Shown one piece after another: positions 21,652 through 34,100 of a DNA stretch of 64,000 nt. The stretch lies in assembly GCA_035048495.1 (NCBI GenBank), contig CM068541.1, positions 2,425,929 to 2,489,928 of the forward strand, written 5' to 3'. The notes under the pieces were generated by a model. It saw only the letters and a program-made list of their open reading frames with translations, was not told the origin of the DNA and ran no database searches. A program made the translations under genes and the position numbers. Every line of letters starts with the position of its first letter. The first letter of the stretch is position 1. This DNA comes from Euptelea pleiosperma. Lineage: Eukaryota; Streptophyta; Magnoliopsida; Ranunculales; Eupteleaceae.

Positions 21652-22009
21652 GGGTCGGGATCGGGGGACAAATATTTTTGACAACTATTTTTTACAACCA
21701 TTTGGCGGGCGGACCCACATAGAAGATGAATCAATAGCTGATTTTTGGTTAGGAGATCATCCTCACAAAAATTCAAATCATTCTGATATTCGTACTGGTT
21801 TAGAAGGTGAAGAATTACGGATCGTCTATTTTTACCGTGTAACTTGAAAACACATTTGATGGGGTCAGAAATTTCAGAATGGGCTGATCTTTTGCTGGGG
21901 TGATCTATATGGTGAGGAGATCATCCTCACCAAAAGTCAGCCATTGATTCATCTTCTATGTGGGGTCGCCAAAATGGTTGTCAAAAATAGTTGTCCCCCG
22001 ATCTGACCT
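21652..22009. repeat. Mutator-like MITE
   Basis: GGGTCGGGATCGGGGGACAA at the left pairs with TTGTCCCCCGATCTGACC at the right; next inward, TTTTTGACAACTATTTTT pairs with AAAAATAGTTGTCAAAAA-like sequence. Flanking CAATAAAAT (21643-21651) and TAATAAGAT (22010-22018) agree at 7 of 9. Same family as 2340 and 14511. Confidence 0.75.
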
Positions 22010-22304
22010 TAATAAGATTCGGTTTGATTCATTATGTCAAGTTTGTAAGCAGGCACACTAGACGCGCCTGCGCTTGAGCAACATGGGAATCTGGGCCAAA
22101 CATATCTGGTCTTCTTGAGCTGACAGTGTGGATTTCCATGTTGCTCGAGTGCACGGTGCAGCTAGCTCTAAAATTAGATGGATTACAGGATTAATACTTT
22201 GTAGTAGTGATGGACCTGATGGCTAGGGTTATCTATCGGTTTCGTCTACTCAACGGCCATGGTGCGTTGACATCGGACCGTCCGTAGCGTCTACTCAAGT
22301 GAGA

Positions 22305-22985
22305 AATGTTTTGCTCCTAGCATTTTTTTTGCTCCGAGGCCGCACCTAAAAAGCCACGTGGCTTATTTTTTGAGACCAACGACCGAGAAATTGTTAGATG
22401 CAGAAGAGGACTCTCTGGCCCTGCTTAGTGCATTTCGTTTGGGCCCACCAACTGCATGGATTTGACCCCACCCCTTAGTGGATATATACGAGAGAAAAAA
22501 AAACTGCTTGCTTGGTTATCTTTACCCACTAGTTTTAGCATTTTTTTAGGAATGATTGTAGCCGCTCGATTCAAGCATGATTTTCCGTCCTAACACTAAT
22601 CATGCTGAATTTTGGTATCTACTATATCCACTAAGGGGCGGGCTAAACATGATGCGGTTAGTGGGCCCAAAAAATTGCACTAATAGGGCCAAGACCAAGA
22701 GATTCCTCTGCATTCATTGCATCTAAAATCCTCTCCATCTAAAACCATCCTGGTTGGTGGTATATAACCCTTAGGTATTAGTCTTTTTATGGGTTGATTT
22801 TTCAACCGTAGGATTCTAGCATTATTTTGGGTACTAAGATCCAACGGTTAGAAATCACTATAGGTCCACGTCCATATAGAGATGGGCCAAATATCCCTAC
22901 GGTCATTGGTCTCTAAAAATATGCCACGTGGAGTTTCAGATGCGGCGCGGAGGCCGGAGAAAACAAAAAAGACCAGGAGCAAAAT
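22305..22985. repeat. Long foldback element carrying CCACGTGG arms
   Basis: GTTTTGCTCCTAG near 22309 and TTTGCTCCGAGGCCGCACCT pair with the right arm ATGCGGCGCGGAGGCCGGAG and CAGGAGCAAAAT near 22974. Both arms carry CCACGTGG (about 22354 and 22924). Roughly 680 bp; the interior contains a further inverted stretch. Confidence 0.6.
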
Positions 22986-23034
22986 TTTCTCCATGCAGAC
23001 TTTCCCTCAAAGTGCAACGTAGTAGACTCGTTCA

Positions 23035-23300
23035 GGCCCACTTGCCCCTTGAATGTCTGGCCCACACTATGATACACCTACACACCTAAAATCAGCGTGA
23101 TTAGTGAGTTCTAGCCGTAGGATTTTAGCACTTTTTCATTGTGGGCTTCATGAATAGGCCTATGACTTGATTCCAAGCCCATGATGAAAAAGTGCTCAAA
23201 TCCAATGGCTACGAATCACTAATCACACTGATTTTTGCTGTGTGTGTCACCAAGATGTGTGCTAAACATTAGGGGGGCAGAGTCTACTACGTGGCAACTT
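23035..23300. repeat. Inverted-repeat element, related foldback family
   Basis: AAAATCAGCGTGATTAGTGA near 23089 pairs with TCACTAATCACACTGATTTT near 23216, and CATTGTGGGCTTCATGAATAG has its partner in AAGCCCATGATG. It sits about 270 bp upstream of the gene that starts at 23573. Confidence 0.6.
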
Positions 23301-23572
23301 GATGGAATTCTGGATCAAAACTTTGAAACGGAAGTAGGTATCATATATTTTTCCCACATATGGAGTCCACCTCAGAGTTTAATGACACGTGGCAAGGCCT
23401 AAATTAACCGCCAAAACTGCAAAATCCCCATCTCCTCCTGTCTCTCACAAAAACTAAAACAGCCTCTCATTCTTGTTCTCATCCCTTTCCCTTGCCCTGG
23501 AGCATCTCGGATTCTCTCCACTTTTTTTCAAGGGTTTCACAAAAAGACACACACACAGAGTGAGAGAGCAAA

Positions 23573-26500
23573 ATGGGAGGAGGAGGAGCCATAAGAGCTG
23601 CAGGGAGGGTCGCCGGTTTCAGCGTTAATGGCGGTTTGCGAGGCGCCTCGTCGGTGCCGCTAGCGGACTCGCAGTCTGTGTCCAGCGTCGCTCGAAAATC
23701 TTCGAGGCCCGTCGGTGCTATTGTATCCTCCTCGGCGATTGAAGACGGTAAGTCTGCGGTCTTACTCGCTTCGCAGAATGGGAAGATCGATGCTGCTGCG
23801 TCGGTTCAAAGGCCGTCGTGGGAGATCGACGATTGGGAATTTGCCGGTGATGAAGAAGAACTGCTCGTAGATTCTATGCATCCGTTGCCTCGGGTTGTCT
23901 TCCGAGGCGTTCCAACTCTAGAGGAAGCTAAAGAGGCGACTTCCGACCTGAATGAAGCACTGGATATGTAAAAATCCCTTTGAAAAGCTTCTAACTTTCT
24001 TTAACATGCAGTGATTCTGAAATTACAGCCGCTATTAGGTTCCAAGGCGTTTTTTTATATATATACTTTCGGAAAGGTCATATCTTGCTGAATCTTATTC
24101 TTTGCCGTGTTGCCCAAAATAATGTTTTCAGGGTATATTTCTCCTCTTCCAGTGCTACTGGTTGCAGGAACTCCACCAAAGTCGTTCAAGAGTCCAGTTT
24201 ATCTGTGCCTTTGAACTCAGGATATTCTGAGAGTGTGGTGATTCATCCCTCAGTACCAAAACCCATTTTTCAGGCCTTTTCATTGCTGAAAGAAAGTCCT
24301 GAAGCTCAGGTTCCAACTTCACCTTTCTCATCCTACCTTCAATGAAGGACTTTTAATTTAGAAAAATTGATATATGTTACTTACAATAACTATGACTGGA
24401 TAAGTGCAATAAGAATCAACTTGTTGAAAGATCTTGAATGATATGGCCTGTAATTAGCTATCTAAATTTTGAAACGAATTGCATATGTGCACTCATCTGC
24501 TTTGTAGCAATTGCATCATTTCCCTCCATAAAGAACATTAATTAGATAGACTTGAATGGAGGAACAGGATTCATGCAGCCGACACCATTTGTTGCGATGA
24601 GGCTTACGATGATGATGATTATAATGATGAATGATGATGATTATAATGATGAACATTGTTGTGTCAGGCATCTTCTATTCTAGGAAGTATCGTTTTGCAA
24701 GGATTTTACTATTCATTAAGTCACAGCTTTCACAGGTCCAGTTAATGGCCTTTTTTGTCCGTACTAGTTCGTACAGTTTGTGTTGGAGTACTACTTGTAT
24801 TGGGGGTATTTCGGATATTTCATTGTACCAGAGATTTCTATATGTTCTCTAAAGGGGTGTTGAGGTTTCACTTGTACATTGAGAGAGGTAACTATTGTAA
24901 TCCTAATTTTTTAGAGATTGTGAAAGAGATCTTCTTACCCGTAGATGTAGGCACACTTACGAACCATGTAAATTTTGTTGTCTGTTCTCTCTACTTTTAC
25001 TGGTTCATGAAAGGTCGATTAACAAACATTAATTTACATTTTGTCTAGTTAACCAGAACGTGGATGCACATTCTGCACACCTCTACCACTACACACTGCG
25101 CTGGGTTTCACTTTTTGTACTACATTTTCTTGGTTTAGGTACTTTCTTTTTCGTTCCTTCTTTAAGTTTTGGACTTTTGCCTCTGATATTATAATCACCA
25201 TCATCATCATCATCATCATCATAATCTTATGTCTAATACTGCTGTGCGCCTTTCCATCCAAGTTGATGACATTATAGGCAAATGTTGTCTCTGTCCACCA
25301 TGTGTCTGACCATTGTTACTGGTATTCTCATCATCCCTATTAGAGTTACTTCAACTCTTAGGTCTCCATGTCGTTAATTCACAGTCAGGAATGGAATACA
25401 CAACAACTAGAAAGCCTCTTTAAGTGTTGGGAATTCTGTTCTGCTCGAAGTACATTAATGCTGTTATTATTGTTTCAATTGAAGAAGCACCATTAACTTG
25501 GTGATCTTTCCGTGTATCCTTGCTTAAACTTCTCCAACTCCATTAATATTTCAAGGTGCTAGTCTCTGTTCCAGGAAATTTTTTGAAGTGGACAATCAGT
25601 GAGGGCAGAAATTGCATTCCGGTTTCTCCAGTATGCACTTGTCTCATAATTTTGGTCCCGTGTATAAACCAAAAATAATCTTGTTCAGCAGTACGTGTTT
25701 TAAACTTAAATCTTTTTCCCGTGATCAATTTGGCACCTTCTACATTCCAAAATTATTTGAAACTTTCTTAAACGTAGAATCCCTTGGTTGTTTCGGAATT
25801 TTTGCCATGTTCTGGAAAATTTATTGAACATCAATTATATGTGCATCGTCTGTATTAGCTTCCAAGATTCCTATTTCATTTAGGGATTAACTTAACATCC
25901 TTCACAGCTTGAGCTCACTTGTGAGACCATAATTTCTGATTTTTGTATGCAGTGTGTTGTTGCTTCACTTGCCTCAGACAAAAATGTCTGGGATGCTGTA
26001 ATGCAAAATGAGAAGGTTATGGAATTCATCAAATCACAGCAGACCAGTGAGAATCTTTTATTCAAAGACGAATGTCATTCCCCTTTGGCCATGCCCCCTT
26101 CTAATTCCGAAGCTAACATTTGATATCTCTCTGTTGTTATCTGACAGCTGTTCTTCCCACTGACATGGATTTGGATGTGAAGGGGTCCTTTGCGGATAAT
26201 GAGTTTCATGATGACCCGAAAACCACAAAGAGCTTAGACGATCTGGTTGATGGGAAACATTCTGAAGGCTCTGAAAACGGGTTCATGGACTTCATACAGA
26301 AAGTTAAGGTTTCTGTGGCTGAGATGGTGAGCAATTTATCTGGATTCTTTCAGAACTTATTTGGAGGTCCGTCAGCTGAAAGTATCTCTGTACATGCCAA
26401 TGGAAGCACCACTGCGCCCCATGTCGACAGTACCATAGGTGCCTCCTTCATGGCATTGGCAGTCCTAGCAATTATGGTGATAGTGTTGAAGCGGGGATAG
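23573..26500 (+). CDS. Plant tail-anchored protein of unknown function
   Basis: Four exons: 23573-23967, 24132-24309, 25953-26046 and 26148-26500. All introns are GT-AG, the phases close (395+178+94+353 bases), and the product is 339 residues. The N-terminus is Gly/Ala-rich (MGGGGAIRAAGRVAG). A conserved block with SWEIDDWEFAG and PRVVFRGVPTLEEAKEAT follows, then NVWDAVMQNEKVMEFIKSQQ (exon 3), an FFQNLFGGPSAE segment, and a C-terminal hydrophobic helix ending KRG, which looks like a tail anchor. I recall full-length plant homologues with the same blocks, all annotated as uncharacterised; no enzyme domain is apparent. (CA)n and (GA)n tracts lie just before the ATG. The 1.6-kb intron 2 has short ATG/CAT microsatellites. 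Organelle or ER outer-membrane insertion is an inference from the tail. Confidence 0.88.
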
Positions 26501-26639
26501 ACCGTGGCAACCCAACTTAAGAATTTGCCGACATTAAAACAGAACAATCTTTTCTAGAACTTCTCAGTTCAGATACATTCATGAAGTAAGTTTTTATGTA
26601 CAGTGTATAAAGAGTAATCAAGTCACTTGAAGTCTTGAA

Positions 26640-27235
26640 CAGAAATACAACATCCTCAAATCTGACACCCCTCCCCAAATGAAAATAAAATCGCCAATTT
26701 CCAACATGGGGGTTTCAAGAGGAGCATCTTCCTCTGAAGACCCTACTGTTCCGCACCTTCCAAATACCCCACAAGATGGCCAACAGAACAAGGGCCCACA
26801 ATCTCTTACCGAGATCCCCAAACACATTACAATACCAAGCTGAAGGCAGATCTTTTATGGACAAAGGAACTGTCCAGTTGAAACCAAACTCTGTGTAAAA
26901 CTTGGACCAGATCGCCCAAGCCACTCTACAATGCAGGAAAAGATTATTGGATTGCCACTATCCAAGTATACCTCTCTTCTGTAAGAGGTCCATAGTCTGA
27001 ACTCTGCCATGGGCCATACACCAAGCTAGGAAACAGACGTTGGAGGGAGCTCCGCCACCCCACACCCTGGCCACAAGGAATTCCTCTTCCTCACAAACTT
27101 CTAATGCATAACGAACAGAAAACTTACCTTTACTGTCATGCTTCCACAATCTTACGTCTTCCACATGGCTAAGGCGAGCATCCCCCCCTCTCAATAGGAG
27201 ATTCGCTCCACACCCCTGGCTCTTAGTCGTATTTT
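26640..27235 (-). mobile_element. LINE 3' fragment with zf-RVT domain
   Basis: On the minus strand, from high to low coordinates, the frames read LSHVEDVRLWKHDSKGKFSV, GGGAPSNVCFLAWCMAHGRV, TMDLLQKRGI and, after a frame break, HCRVAWAIWSKFYTEFGFNW and LLAILWGIWKVRNSRVFRG. This is the zinc-binding RT-tail region of a plant LINE followed by the usual C-terminal IWxxRNxRVF block. It is 5'-truncated and frameshifted, and lies within 140 bp of the stop codon of the preceding gene, so it may be part of that gene's 3' region. Confidence 0.85.
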
Positions 27236-28153
27236 ATTATCATGCAATTGTGTGGTACAACATAACCAATGCATATTTTTTTCACTGGCCTTTCCAATCA
27301 AAGTGGTTTCAATGCGGCTCTAGACCAGCTGATTGATATTTTAACCATAGATTAATAAAATCTTTCCCTTATCATAGAGTGCGTGCCCTTACTATTATTA
27401 GCTATCTGAAAGAATGCAATTTATTGGGTGGTTGGGATTATTTGATCAATCTGATTTTGGTTCTAGGAGGATATTTTTCGAATTGGTCTATTGACCGAAC
27501 CAGCGTGCCCGGGCCCTACAAATAATCAAGTAGATCAGTTTAAAAACAAGGCCACTAAACAGCAAGAACGAAAGACGTCTTGTGTCAGCGTAGCTCTAAC
27601 CATCACACAAACCAATTTCTATTGGATAATCAATGAGAACTAGATCAATGGGCCCACCCAATACACATCCCACTTCTACAGTTCTACCTCTCTGGGGGCC
27701 TGGGTTTCATTTTCATGCATCTCGTGGAATCATTCAGTTTTGCAAACAGAGTCGATACAAATCCAAGATCCACATGTGGATCAAAATCTATGATGGATGA
27801 AAATAAATAGAATCGATCGAAAAGACGATACACAATGGCAACATCGTCCAATTTCATATTAACTTCTTCATTTGGATAGATCACATCCAAAAATTCTAAC
27901 ATTTTTCGTTAAACTAAATACATCAAAATTTGTTATTTCTCTTTTTTATATAAATAAAATGTATTACATCTTTTATTGGGATCACAAAATTTAATAGCCA
28001 TTTGATCCCCCTAAAATAAATTCTCCAAGTACAACGAGGAAAAGAGACCGTCTGCACTGTTAGTCCTCTTAGGCCATGGCAGCAGCTCCAATACGCCAGG
28101 AATTGATTGCCTTGTTTGAATGGGGAGATAAAAGACCCAACAAGCACCTCCAG
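27236..28153. other. Intergenic, no gene seen
   Basis: No supported gene. A minus-strand open frame at 27684-27902 (72 codons) is free of simple repeats but resembles nothing I know. The last bases should contain the 3' untranslated region of the cap methyltransferase gene. Confidence 0.35.
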
Positions 28154-31100
28154 TCACTCATCACTGTTGAGATTCATAACGTCTTCCTTTGCTATCTGCA
28201 TCTGTCCTTTGTTCCCTCTACTACCACTCCTCCGAGTCCCATCTGGTTGGCCTCGCTGAAATGGGGCACCAAATATCAGCTCAAACAAGGGAAACATCTA
28301 AAAGCTTGTGAGCTACCAATTTAAGTGGTCTCACAGGCTTCAACACTGAATTGCACAACCAATGGTGTTTGAATGTGTCAATAAGCAGCCAAAGTGTAAT
28401 GCTCCATCGCACAGCTATAACACCATGTTTTGCAGGACTTGCAGCATTGCAAACTGCAAGACCATTTAATATGATAACTCACTAGTTATGGGTCAGCATC
28501 AAATAAGATATTGAGGGAGATCATATTCAGCAGATGTCCTGTTACTAATAACATCTCAACATAAATTGTCACTACTGGTGCTGTGCATATAGTTAGGGGT
28601 GTCATTCACCAACTACAACTGTACTTCAATCATTTACATGGATCTCAAGTGTGATTGATTTTGCAGCACCATAATACACTTGAATGTGCATTATGGTAGA
28701 GAAGATTAACAGTAAATGTGATAACCCAATAAAAAGAACAACATTATTCATAATGATTTCTTAATTGTGAAAGGCTTCTTACCTTCCTCAAGACAAATGC
28801 CAAATACAGGTAAGCTACTTCCCATTCGTCCTGTGATAACGTGCCTACATATTACAAAGCATGAACAAAATGGTCAAGGAAACAAGCCCAGGAGCCAGAA
28901 AAACCAAATGAACCTTAAAAGTTAAAAACTTGGTTACAAAGGAACAGTTGAGGCAAATTCGTGAAAAGCAAGAATCAAGATATGGTACAATAAAACTGGA
29001 TGAAGCTCCATTAAGAATTATCAATAACTCAAGTCTCAACAAACAGGCTTTGTGTCATGCCAAGCTAGGCAACCATAAGAAAAATAAGCGTATAAAGAAC
29101 TCACTCTGGTCCTGGTTTCCATCACCCAAGGCACCAAGCCTCCGCATAAGCTCAGTGAACTCTGGCTTTTTCAAGTACTCGTCTACAAATTCATGGGAGT
29201 TCTTTACAAAAACAAGCTCCAAATCATACTGCAAAGTACAATTACAAAAAAAAACTGAGAATATGAATAGTTCGTGCTCCACATAATAAAAGTATATATA
29301 TCCATGTTTGTGATATGGAGGAAAAGTTAAACAGCATTTCAGAAAATTCCATCCAGTATTGAAGAATGAAAATGATAAAATGTAACTGGTACTAGTCCTT
29401 TACATTGCTGAAATATAATGGAAAAGTTTGGTCATGAAGTGGGTATTTTACTTAAAGTCCTACTCTTCGTCCTTCCATAACCATTTCTAGCTTCCTCCCC
29501 TCCCTCTCTAGATAACCTTGGCATCATTTCTCCCCACCTATCCTTTGTATGAACAAAACTCTACGTTAGCAGCAAGCAGGAAGGGGGTAACACACATGGA
29601 TTAATTAAAGACCTAGCCTTCCCCTTCATTGTGTCCCCCTCCCTCTTTGCTCCTCCGCTATCTTGGTCGAGCAAGAAGAAACCCACCTTGGAAGCAAGAG
29701 AGGAGAGGTTATATAATACAGATGTATTAATGAAATACTATGGCTAAGTAGAAAATATCCAAGAAATGGATTTCGAACCTCTTCTGCCAATGATTTGAAG
29801 ACATGAAAGGGAACGATCCATTCAGGACAATCAACCGCATCCTGCAAAACAAAAAATATTAGACACATTAATCCATCTAATGTAATGTTCCCCACAATTG
29901 AAAGCTTCAAACAAACTTATATTGTAAAGATGATGATTATAAATGAAAATTTTCTGAAGATAGTGCAAACAACAAGTGAAACTTCAGGTTTTCAAACAAC
30001 GTAATGGTCTAAAGTTCTGTAAGTTCCTGACACTTTAATCTTGTACTTAAATAACATACTTGAAGTAGACTTGTTGCAAAATGTCATCCAGAAGTCACAC
30101 ACATAATTATTTGCACACTTTAGTTACTTAACACACAATTTTCTTTTTGAAATCCTTGTTTAGAGGCAAAAGAAACTTGTGGATATTTAAAAATGTATCA
30201 ACCATCAAAAAATCCGGGTTGACTGAGCTGTATATGTTCTTAAAAACAATAACAACTTTGAAAATATAGTATATTAACGCAATAAATGCAAAAAAAAAAA
30301 AAAAAGAGAACTGTTTAATACTAGATTACAAATAAAATTTATCTCTTACAGAACTGTTTACATTGATCTATGTTGGAGAATAAAGGATATATGTATATTC
30401 GGAATAATTAAATTATGAAGTATGTAAAATAGATATAAAACCAGACAACGGAAACTGAGATGAACAAATAGAAAAAGGAAGACAAATGATAAACTTATTG
30501 GAAATAGAAAAACGTTGTCCTTAAGGTGATTAGACGCCACCTACTCGTTCATAACCTCGTTCCTTTTAGGTTTTGTAGGCGTTCACCTCCTAGGGTACAA
30601 CTATCCTTCTTCAGTTCTTCAAGCACAAAAGATGAAGAATCGAACCCCTTGTGGACAAACCCAAAAACCAAATAACAGAGAAAACCAGATAGGAGAAGAA
30701 GAGAGGTTTCTATAAAACAGTAGTCTCTGTTTTTTCATATATTTCAGACACCCTTCAAACCTCTCTTTATATAGAGATAGAAGAGAGAGATAGTCGTTTA
30801 GCCCTAATAACTCTCATTAAGGGCTCAATGGTAACAATACTAAATAGGATGCTTTGAAGGAATTTAGAAACGAAAAACAATGGTTTTTAGCCCAAAAAGA
30901 TAGGATGGGCTTACAAGAGCTCACAACCCACAGCCCACGTCCCAACCCAACTCGGCCTGACACCCGCATGTGCCTATTGTGATGCATGGTTGTGCCCAAT
31001 GGGGACAAAATTGGGAGACCCAAGGGCCCACCCTTTAGGGCCAACTCTCATCCTTATATACTCAAGGACCTCCACACTCCCAAGCAATGTGGGACTAAAA

Positions 31101-34100
31101 GTTTTCTCAAACTTTTTGACTTCAAAGGGTAGAAGCACTTTTGATTTTCCTCCAAAATTTTCCATTCAAACTCTTTTTAAAGTTTGCAAAACAAAAGCAA
31201 TGTAGGTAAAGCTGCTAGGTTCAAAACTCTTTTGGACACCTTATGCTTTTAAAACTCTTAATTTTTATTCACACATTTATCTAACAGATCTATCATTTTG
31301 TGGAGTTCCTAGTATCAGCATAAGATGTCCTGTTCCATGTTACTAGCATTCAGCCTAGACTTTTGGTGCTTTAAAATGTACTACCTCATTTCTCTTTGAA
31401 GATTACCCACTTTCTCAATCTCTGCTTTCGAAAAGAAAACATATTACCAGATTAATCCAACAGTGATAGAGGATACAAACTAAAATGTCAATAAAAGAAA
31501 TTATAAGCAACATCAACATCATGGTTTTACGTTTCAGTCTCGGGACCTGGATCGTGAAGGGCAGAGACCAAGTTGACTTGGGCTAGTCAACTTGGCCTTG
31601 GGTCTGTCTCAGTCGAGACAAGACAAGAAGATCATAATCCTTATGGATCACTTAAGGATCATAACTTGGTCCTGGCTCAGACCAAGTTGGGCGAGTCAAC
31701 TTGGTCTCTAAAGAGACTGAAAACCATGACCGACATTAGCAACAGAGATTAGAGAAGCAATTCATCAAGACTGTACCTCTAAATGAAACTGGTACTTGAT
31801 ACCAAATGGGCTAGACGATTTAAATTTCTGAACCAAACAATAACACAAGCTACCATTAGTATAAGGACATAAACATATACATATACATAATGGCAAGTTA
31901 AGGGTAGAATCCACCTTATTAGCATGGTCCTCATCAAAACGAATCCAGTACACGCTATTTCCAATTACCAGTCCTTCTGCTGCATACTCACAATGAAAAT
32001 GGCACTTGCTGTTAAGAATGTCAAAATGGTCTGTCATGCTCATGCCCAACAGTTTTTAAGTAAATTATTTGCGGAAATTGACTAATTCACCAACACAAGA
32101 ACACGACATCAGAAATAAAGCAGTGCAGTAATAAGTATTAAAGCATCCTGGAATTCTGGATGCACAAGACATGTACATTGATCTGCATAGCATGTGTCAC
32201 TTCATGTTTCTATGTTAGATCACACTGACATAGGGTACATCAAAGTTATCAGTTTCTTCTCCAAAAAATCTAAAAACAAGTATAAAACAAAAGACAAGAA
32301 AATGAAACAAATAATAGCACACAGTTGTGAACTTGCAAGCACCCCACGCTTCTAGTTTCATAGTTTCACGAAATTTTAATTAAAAGGGACAATGAACGAA
32401 AATTTTACTAAAGATCCAGTGACCAGTTTTTTTTTTGTTTTGGTGTGTTAACAAAGCCTTCATCATAAACCTAACAGTCATAAGAGCACCAAAAATAGTC
32501 TTAAAATTGATCAAAAAAATTCTTATGAAAAATGTTGGGTGGTCAATGGATTTCATGAGTTTCTTTGTGTGGTTTAAAAGACTTAAAATTATTGTACTTC
32601 TATCCATATCTACAAAACATGTGCTACTTAGCAGGAATGGAAAAAAAACCAAAAAAGTTAAACTATCAAACTGGGAACTAGAGAAAGACAAGAAACACTA
32701 CATGAAGGTCTCTTTTCTTTTTTCAAGAGATATTTTTAGGGAATGTCCAGTAGTCTTGGGATGGTCAAGTTTCAAGTAGTATCCACCACAGTATGGCTTC
32801 ATTGATAAGTTAGACCAAATTAAAAAAAATGTTTGGTGGTCAATGGATTTCATGAGTTTCTTTGTGTGGTTTAAAAGACTTTTAAAATTATTGTACTTCT
32901 ATCCATATCTACAAAACAAATGCTACTCAGCAGGAATGGAAAAAAAAAAAACCAAAAAAGTAAAACTATCAAACTGGGAACTAGAGAAAGAAAAGAAACA
33001 CTACATGAAGGTCTCTTTTCTTTTTTCAACAGATTTTTTTAGGGAATGTCCAGTAGTCTTGGGATGGTCAAGTTTCAAGTAGTATCCACCACAGTATGGC
33101 TTCATTGATAAGTCAGACCAAATTAAAATGCCCACACGGTTCCTTGACATATAAAAAGCTATCCAATTATCACCTCAAAGAAAAATCATTAACAACCTTT
33201 TATATCTATAAATTCATACATTTGGTATTGGAGACAGATTCTATAGCTAAGATTTTTATGCTTCAAAGAAAGAAACATTGAATCCATCTAAAGCCACTAC
33301 ATGTTGAGCATTTTTTTCCACCAAAAGGATGGCCAATCAACACAAGTTAAGCGCCAAAAGGCAAAATAACCTTCTTTAACCATCAATATTAAACGTACTA
33401 TGAATCCACAGATTCACTCAAGACAAACTGAAAACAAACATATAAAAACGGTACAAGATAAGTACCTTCTCTAAGCTTTTTGATGATAACATTTGCATCT
33501 GGCATTGTTCCAATGAATGTGCCTCCTGGACGAAGTAAGGCTGATACATTGGCCAAGGCTCGCCGTGCACGTGCCTCAGTAGACCACGAGTAATGCATGG
33601 CAAACTGCAAAACATTACATGTCAGTTGATGCTTTCCACTGATAAAAAGTGTAAACTACTTATTTTTGAAGATGCTTGAATAACTGTATCAATGGTGGTG
33701 CATCAGTGAAGAACCAGCATAAAACAGAAATATGGAAGTCTCCAGTTTATAAACACAGAAGAAGCCCACTTAACAGAAGTTGTAAAAGTATTAAACAAAA
33801 CATATTTTTCTTATTTAAATTGAGATAAATCTTCGATGTTTTTCCTAAGCAATTATATCTTAAATTTTTTCTAGCTAATCAACAAACAATATGCATCTTG
33901 ACTAAGAAAATGAAATGAAAACAAGTTACCGAACAGATATGTAGCAGCAAAATATTGCGTTCACATACAAAATATTTGTATTTGTTACAAAGAAGGAAAA
34001 AAATATAGAAAATGAAGATTTAATTATCTGAAGGAAAAAATGAAAAGATATTGCCATTCTAAAGCCAAGGCAACACATGATTAGCACTTTCTCCTATATT

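Noticed and set aside
27684..27902. A 72-codon minus-strand frame with normal-looking composition
   Set aside because: No start context, splice partners or family resemblance; left unassigned.
32435..33082. Two related open frames of about 77-114 codons with similar products
   Set aside because: They lie in an intron, come from the 297-bp tandem duplication, run antisense to the gene, and resemble no protein.
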